Assembly (NCBI GenBank): GCA_949745625.1
Contig: CATJZR010000121.1
Span: 1 to 8,508, forward strand
Length of the DNA stretch: 8,508 bases
DNA from: an uncultured Eubacteriales bacterium
GTDB lineage: Bacteria > Bacillota > Clostridia > Christensenellales > Borkfalkiaceae
Reading direction: 5' to 3'
Shown piece after piece: positions 5,515 through 8,508 of the stretch. Position numbers and translations under genes: made by a program. The notes under the pieces were generated by a model. It was not told the DNA's origin. It was given only the letters and a program-made list of their open reading frames with translations, and ran no database searches. Each line of letters opens with the position of its first letter. Within the stretch, counting starts at the first letter, position 1.

Positions 5515-6174
5515 ATGACAGACATAAAAACTTGGATAAAAATTTTTACACAAAAGGTTGAGCAGACCTTTGTCGGTCGGGTATGGTTTATCGGCTTGCA
5601 GGGCAGCTACGGCAGAGGCGAAGCAACAAAAACCAGCGACATAGACACGGTCGTTATTCTTGACGAGCTGCGTTTAAACGACTTAAAAGCTTATAGCGAG
5701 ATGCTGGATACTTTACCCGACAGAGATTTTGTTTGCGGTTTTATATCCGGTAAACCCGAGCTTCTGAATTGGGAAACGAGCGACTTATTTCAATTCTATT
5801 ACGATACTACGCCGATAAAAGGCTCGCTCGACTTACTGCTCGCAAAAATAGACCGTCAAGCCGTAAAACGAGCGATACGTATAGGAGCGTGTAACATATA
5901 CCACGCCTGCGTTCACAACTTCGTTCACGAGAAAAGCGACGATATATTACGCTCGTTATATAAATCGGCTGTATTCGTTTTGCAGGCAGTTTGGTTTTAC
6001 GGGAAAGGCAAATATATTAAATCGCAAACCGAATTGCAAAAAGCAATCAATCCCCCCTCCGCAGTGCTGGACACGGCATTGTTGTTAAAGGGCGGCGCAT
6101 GCGTGCAATTAGAGGAAATGTCGGAACTACTTTTAAATTGGGCGACCGCGCTTATAAAAGGATATAGCGAATAA
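5515..6174 (+). CDS. Nucleotidyltransferase-domain protein (pol-beta fold, MNT-like)
   Basis: The 219-residue protein has the nucleotidyltransferase signature GSYGRGEA (30-37) followed by SDIDTVV (41-47), in which D42 and D44 would bind the catalytic metals. A third acidic residue may be D71. The C-terminal half (about 115-215) is largely helical, resembling the HEPN-like or substrate-binding helical domain seen behind such domains. It could transfer a nucleotide to a small molecule (aminoglycoside-type) or to a protein or RNA (minimal nucleotidyltransferase type); the substrate cannot be told. AGGGA lies 6 bases before the ATG. The gene sits alone between two terminators with no obvious promoter in the 104-base gap. 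By eye it uses more TTA leucine codons than its neighbours, a weak hint of separate origin. No partner antitoxin or HEPN gene is adjacent. Confidence 0.82.
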   Translation: MTDIKTWIKIFTQKVEQTFVGRVWFIGLQGSYGRGEATKTSDIDTVVILDELRLNDLKAYSEMLDTLPDRDFVCGFISGKPELLNWETSDLFQFYYDTTPIKGSLDLLLAKIDRQAVKRAIRIGACNIYHACVHNFVHEKSDDILRSLYKSAVFVLQAVWFYGKGKYIKSQTELQKAINPPSAVLDTALLLKGGACVQLEEMSELLLNWATALIKGYSE

Positions 6175-6185
6175 AAAATTTATGC

Positions 6186-6220
6186 AAAAGCCTCTCGGGT
6201 TAATTCCCGAGAGGCTTTTT
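6186..6220. terminator. Bidirectional rho-independent terminator
   Basis: A perfect 14-bp stem (6186-6199 with 6206-6219) has a GC-rich core, CCTCTCGGG/CCCGAGAGG, a 6-base loop, an A run on the left arm and a T run on the right. It ends both the nucleotidyltransferase transcript from the left and the sigma-factor operon from the right. Confidence 0.93.
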
Positions 6221-6265
6221 CTACCATCATAATTAAATAAATTTTAGCTTATTCACATCCTTTAT

Positions 6266-6637
6266 TTAACCGCGGCAATTCCGCCTTATGATTACTTTTA
6301 TTTCGCCGCACTCGCCGCGCTCGATACAGCTACAAATACTTCTTATAATATACAACCCCCTCCCGTTTTCGGCGAACACGTCGGGTGCGGGGCGGGCAAT
6401 GTCCAGTCCTTTGAAGCTTTCCGCCGTGACTGTAATAGTAATTGTGTCGCCCGAAATCGTTCCCGTGAACTCGGCCTCATCCCCGCCGTGGCGTATAACA
6501 TTGGTTATAAGCTCGCAGGTGACAAGCTTGCTTGCAAAAATATCCTCGTCGTCCGCGCCCGAAAGACGCAGAAAATCAACGAAGGTTTTTACGTTTGCAC
6601 CCATATTTTTTAAGTTGTCTACCTTGAAGCTAATCAT
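6266..6637 (-). CDS. GHKL-fold ATPase of the RsbW/SpoIIAB anti-sigma type, downstream of the sigma gene
   Basis: The 123-residue protein has the HATPase_c_2 pattern. Its N-box is ELITNVIRH, with E42 (the equivalent of the catalytic glutamate), N46 (magnesium ligand) and H50. A glycine-rich GRGLYIIRSI (92-101) forms the lid and second glycine box. The first glycine box, usually DxGxG, is replaced here by ESFKG (73-77), so the aspartate that contacts adenine is missing or changed to Glu. RsbW/SpoIIAB proteins bind their sigma factor and phosphorylate the STAS antagonist. This gene follows the sigma gene with a TAATG overlap and no good ribosome binding site of its own, implying translational coupling. 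It occupies the place of rsbX in Bacillus operons but is not a PP2C phosphatase. It is likely the active kinase/anti-sigma member of the operon. Confidence 0.8.
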   Translation of the reverse strand: MISFKVDNLKNMGANVKTFVDFLRLSGADDEDIFASKLVTCELITNVIRHGGDEAEFTGTISGDTITITVTAESFKGLDIARPAPDVFAENGRGLYIIRSICSCIERGECGEIKVIIRRNCRG

Positions 6638-7362
6638 TATAAAAGCGATTTCCTCAACTTTTCAACTATCTTTCTTTCCGCGCGGGAAACGAACATCTGA
6701 CTTACGCCGAGCGCTCTTCCCACCTCCGACTGCGATTTGCCCTGAATGAACCTGAGCTTTACCACCTTCTGTTCTGTCGGGTCAAGCTTGGCTATCTCGC
6801 TTCTCAGCGACTCGCTGTCGTCGAAGCTTTCGAATTTGTCCGAGCTGTCCGGAATAACGTCGTAAAGCCGCCCCTCGCCGTCCTCGCCCCCGACGCGTGA
6901 ATCAAGGCTTATCGGAGCGCGATATTCAAGCGCTTCCATTATCGACTCTTCCGTGGCTTCAAGCCTTTCGGCAAGCTGTTTTATAGTAGGTTTGACTCCG
7001 TGCTCGTTATAGTATTCCGAGGTAGCCGTCTTTATTTTCGAGGACAGTGAATACACTCTGCGCGGCGGACGCACCGCACGCGAAAAATCGCGGAAATAAT
7101 TTTTTATTACCCCCGTCACCGTAGGCGTTATGTACGTAGTGAACTGAACACCGACCTCGGGGTCGAATTTTTCCACGCCGGTTATAAGCGCTTCGGAAGC
7201 GACCTGAAACAAATCGTCGTATTCCACACCTCTTCCGGCAAACTTTTTGGCGAGAATTTCAGCCACATATATGTAATTTTCGACAAGCTTGTTACGCAAC
7301 GCCTTATCGCCCGTGCGGCGATACTCGCGGAAAAGCTTATCCGATTCCTGCGCGCTTATCAT
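6637..7362 (-). CDS. sigB: SigB/SigF-family alternative RNA polymerase sigma factor
   Basis: The 241-residue protein carries sigma-70 regions 2 to 4. Region 2 (about 24-95) has GRGVEYDDLFQVASEALITGV, the DP..G..F.TY..P...G.IK.YFRD core and the RPPRRV segment typical of SigB/SigF/SigG. Region 3 spans about 103-170. Region 4 (about 187-238) has the helix-turn-helix GKSQSEVGRALGVSQMFVSRAERK, shown here only by its key residues S210, V214, G219, S221, V225 and R227. The length matches the family, usually 240-265. It overlaps the upstream gene by ATGA and the downstream ATPase gene by TAATG. An RsbV-like gene in the operon favours the general-stress SigB branch over sporulation SigF, but SigF-like specificity cannot be excluded. 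It probably directs RNA polymerase to GTTT-N13-GGGT-like promoters, one of which precedes its own operon. Confidence 0.9.
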   Translation of the reverse strand: MISAQESDKLFREYRRTGDKALRNKLVENYIYVAEILAKKFAGRGVEYDDLFQVASEALITGVEKFDPEVGVQFTTYITPTVTGVIKNYFRDFSRAVRPPRRVYSLSSKIKTATSEYYNEHGVKPTIKQLAERLEATEESIMEALEYRAPISLDSRVGGEDGEGRLYDVIPDSSDKFESFDDSESLRSEIAKLDPTEQKVVKLRFIQGKSQSEVGRALGVSQMFVSRAERKIVEKLRKSLL

Positions 7363-7706
7363 ATTTTAAGCGTTATCCCGCCGATAATTCCGTCATTTTC
7401 GATAATATCGAAGCTTTCCACAAGCGCGCCTATAAGCGCAAGACTAAGCTCGCTGTCGCCCTTTTTCGGATTGCCGTCAAGTCCCGTAAGCGTAGCCTTG
7501 ACGCCGCCGTCGGTATCGAATTGCGCCCTTACGCGCTCGAACCCGCCGTTTTTCAGTATAAGCGCGCTTTCGGTCACACAGACCTTGAAATCTTCAAGCG
7601 CGTCCACGTCGACGTCCGCCGCAGAGCAGACCGCCCCAGCAACGAGGCGCAGCGCGGTATGATATTCGCTGTCCGAAAGATAAAACTCAACCGTAAAAGT
7701 TTTCAT
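7359..7706 (-). CDS. Degenerate RsbW-like protein lacking the ATP-binding residues
   Basis: This 115-residue protein sits where rsbW normally lies, between the rsbV-like and sigma genes. Its N-terminal half follows RsbW: EYHTALRLVAGAV (14-26), then DVDALEDFKVCVTES (33-47), matching the EY...RL...GVA and ED.K.AVSEA helices. The N-box Asn and His are I50 and G54, with only E46 kept. The glycine-rich lid is ELSLALIGAL (86-95) instead of GxGL. The C-terminal strand pattern (SFDIIENDGIIGGITLKI) still fits the fold. I infer a GHKL-like protein that cannot bind ATP but may still bind the sigma factor or the STAS protein. It is coupled on both sides, TAATG with rsbV and ATGA with the sigma gene. An unrelated small protein is less likely given this context. 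Confidence 0.7.
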   Translation of the reverse strand: MKTFTVEFYLSDSEYHTALRLVAGAVCSAADVDVDALEDFKVCVTESALILKNGGFERVRAQFDTDGGVKATLTGLDGNPKKGDSELSLALIGALVESFDIIENDGIIGGITLKI

Positions 7707-8011
7707 TACCTTATCTCCATTATCGTATCAAGCGAGCAGATTTCGAAAAGCTTTCTTATTCTCGGCTGCACGTTTTTAAGCGACATTGTAAACCCGTCCG
7801 TTTTAAGCTGCTTGAAAAGCTTTACGAACGTACCAAGCATAGTGCTGTCGATAAACGTCAGCAGCGTGCAATCGAATTCGATGTCCTTTTTATCGTGAAG
7901 ATAAGCTGCCTTTACTTCGGCATAAAAATCCTCGCTGGTCGCCGAATCGATTTCGCCCGAAAGCGAAAACTGCAATTTGTTTTCCGTTGATGTCAGCATT
8001 ACCTGTCGCAT
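7706..8011 (-). CDS. rsbV: RsbV-like STAS anti-anti-sigma factor
   Basis: The 101-residue protein is a single STAS domain of the usual length. It shows SGEIDSATSEDFYAEV (18-33) and the phosphorylation loop TFIDSTMLGTF (52-62). S56 occupies the same position as the phosphorylated serine of Bacillus RsbV, and T57 follows it. The loop has Met where DSTGLG is usual. The C-terminal part (LKNVQPRIRKLFEICSLD) also matches RsbV closely. In partner switching the unphosphorylated protein binds the anti-sigma kinase and frees the sigma factor; a PP2C phosphatase, not present in this window, would reactivate it. GAGG lies about 6 bases before the ATG. It is the first gene of a four-gene operon in which every junction overlaps. 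Confidence 0.92.
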   Translation of the reverse strand: MRQVMLTSTENKLQFSLSGEIDSATSEDFYAEVKAAYLHDKKDIEFDCTLLTFIDSTMLGTFVKLFKQLKTDGFTMSLKNVQPRIRKLFEICSLDTIMEIR

Positions 8012-8043
8012 AATTACCTCGTAAAATACCTTTTATATATTTA

Positions 8044-8068
8044 TAACCCTTTTATCCGCTTGTGAAAC
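8044..8068 (-). promoter_or_regulatory. SigB-like promoter candidate of the sigma-factor operon
   Basis: On the minus strand, GTTTCA (8063-8068), a 13-base spacer and GGGTTA (8044-8049) resemble the SigB consensus GTTTAA, 12-15 bases, GGGTAT. Transcription would start near 8036, about 25 bases before the rsbV-like ATG at 8011, with GAGG in between. This would give positive autoregulation, as known for the Bacillus sigB operon. A weaker sigma-A reading, TTCACA-N17-TAAATA, overlaps it. Confidence 0.45.
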
Positions 8069-8081
8069 GGTTAAAAGGGTT
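8045..8081 (-). terminator. Inverted repeat at the end of the pseudouridine synthase gene
   Basis: AACCCTTTTA (8045-8054) and TAAAAGGGTT (8072-8081) form a 10-bp stem extended by CCG/CGG after one mismatch. It overlaps the stop codon of the upstream gene. The minus-strand sequence after it is ATAAATAT rather than a T tract, so termination would be weak. The left arm contains the GGGTTA of the sigma-operon promoter candidate, so the repeat may instead be regulatory. Confidence 0.45.
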
Positions 8082-8508
8082 ATTGTTTATCAAAGTTAAA
8101 CTCGCTTTCGAAAATTTTACCGTTCAGGTACGAAAGTACGCCGCGCGTGTCGAATTGCACAATCTTTGCAATCAGTCTTTGACGCCTTGCGCCGTATTTC
8201 GCGTTCAGCGCGCCGTCGCCGTACTTCTCATCGCCGAGCACGGGACAGCCGCAAAACGCCAGATGCGCGCGTATCTGGTGGGTCTTGCCGGTATGCAGCC
8301 GTATTTTAACGCGCGCTATATCATCCATCCGTTCTTCAACGCAGTATTCCGTAACAATCTTTTCCGCACCGCGCACGCATCTGTCAAAGACTCTTACAAG
8401 TCCTTTTGCCGCGTCCTTTTCAAGATAAGCCGTCAGTGTTGCGGCGTCTTGCTTAAACGCATTTTTACAAAGCGCTATGTAAGTCTTATTTATTCGCCTT
8501 TCCCGAAA
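8080..8508 (-). CDS. RluA-family pseudouridine synthase, C-terminal part
   Basis: The frame is open to the right edge; 142 residues before the TAA are visible. It shows the KTYIAL segment near the start of the fragment, then the family hallmark IRLHTGKTHQIRAHLAF and the following GCPVLGDEKYG. These belong to the C-terminal half of RluA/RluC/RluD enzymes, which convert specific uridines in 23S rRNA or tRNA to pseudouridine. The catalytic HRLD motif would lie upstream, outside the window, so the exact subfamily and substrate cannot be assigned. An internal GTG at 8376 is not the start, because homology continues upstream of it. The gene is followed after about 70 bases by the rsbV-like gene on the same strand. 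Confidence 0.92.
   Translation of the reverse strand, partial: FRERRINKTYIALCKNAFKQDAATLTAYLEKDAAKGLVRVFDRCVRGAEKIVTEYCVEERMDDIARVKIRLHTGKTHQIRAHLAFCGCPVLGDEKYGDGALNAKYGARRQRLIAKIVQFDTRGVLSYLNGKIFESEFNFDKQ

Noticed and set aside
6266..6637. RsbX-type phosphatase in the fourth operon position
   Set aside because: The sequence has a GHKL N-box and GRGL lid and none of the Asp/Gly metal motifs of PP2C phosphatases.
6288..6749. 153-residue plus-strand frame across the ATPase/sigma junction
   Set aside because: It is antisense to two well-supported coupled genes and its translation is a low-complexity Ser/Pro-rich shadow.
6637..8011. Sporulation spoIIAA-spoIIAB-sigF operon
   Set aside because: The STAS protein resembles RsbV more than SpoIIAA, the middle gene lacks an ATP site and a second ATPase follows the sigma gene. 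SigF-like specificity is not fully excluded, but the standard sporulation operon does not fit.

Overview
The window reads as a chromosomal segment from a Gram-positive, Clostridia-like member of the Bacillota. The reasons are Shine-Dalgarno sequences of the GGAGG/GAGG type, consensus sigma-A promoters, a SigB-type partner-switching operon, a PucR-type helix-turn-helix protein, an S41 carboxyl-terminal protease and compact AT-rich intergenic gaps between moderately GC-rich genes. I cannot name a genus. No rRNA, tRNA, CRISPR array, transposase or phage gene is visible.

Left part (1-3100). A gene truncated by the window edge leaves on the minus strand from position 49. Divergent from it is a two-gene unit that I read as a degenerate MinD (239-970) overlapping a short MinE-like protein (967-1182). 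The MinD-like protein keeps the signature lysine but has valine for the P-loop lysine and lacks the segment just after Walker B. A bidirectional terminator separates this pair from a minus-strand operon: a stand-alone PucR-type HTH protein (2919-2542), then a membrane-anchored S41 protease (2532-1198). That operon is driven by a near-perfect sigma-A promoter.

Middle part (3090-6220). A 713-residue membrane protein (start chosen at 3269) has about eight membrane segments, an acidic Glu/Pro repeat tail, a Pro/Gln-rich linker and a compact C-terminal domain. It is preceded by a consensus sigma-A promoter and, just upstream, a SigB-like promoter candidate. A nucleotidyltransferase-domain protein (5515-6174) follows, bracketed by two strong terminators.

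Right part (6266-8508). A tightly overlapping minus-strand operon encodes an RsbV-like STAS protein, a degenerate RsbW-like protein without ATP-binding residues, a SigB/SigF-family sigma factor and a second, more intact GHKL ATPase. The layout suggests partner switching in which the anti-sigma role may be split between two paralogues. A SigB-like promoter candidate lies directly upstream of the operon, which implies autoregulation. The C-terminal part of an RluA-family pseudouridine synthase runs off the right edge.

The points most worth a second look are the two nucleotide-binding families with eroded ATP sites that keep their partner genes (MinD/MinE and RsbW/SigB), and the two SigB-like promoter candidates with identical 13-bp spacing. 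All family assignments come from reading motifs and recalled family sequences, not from database searches.
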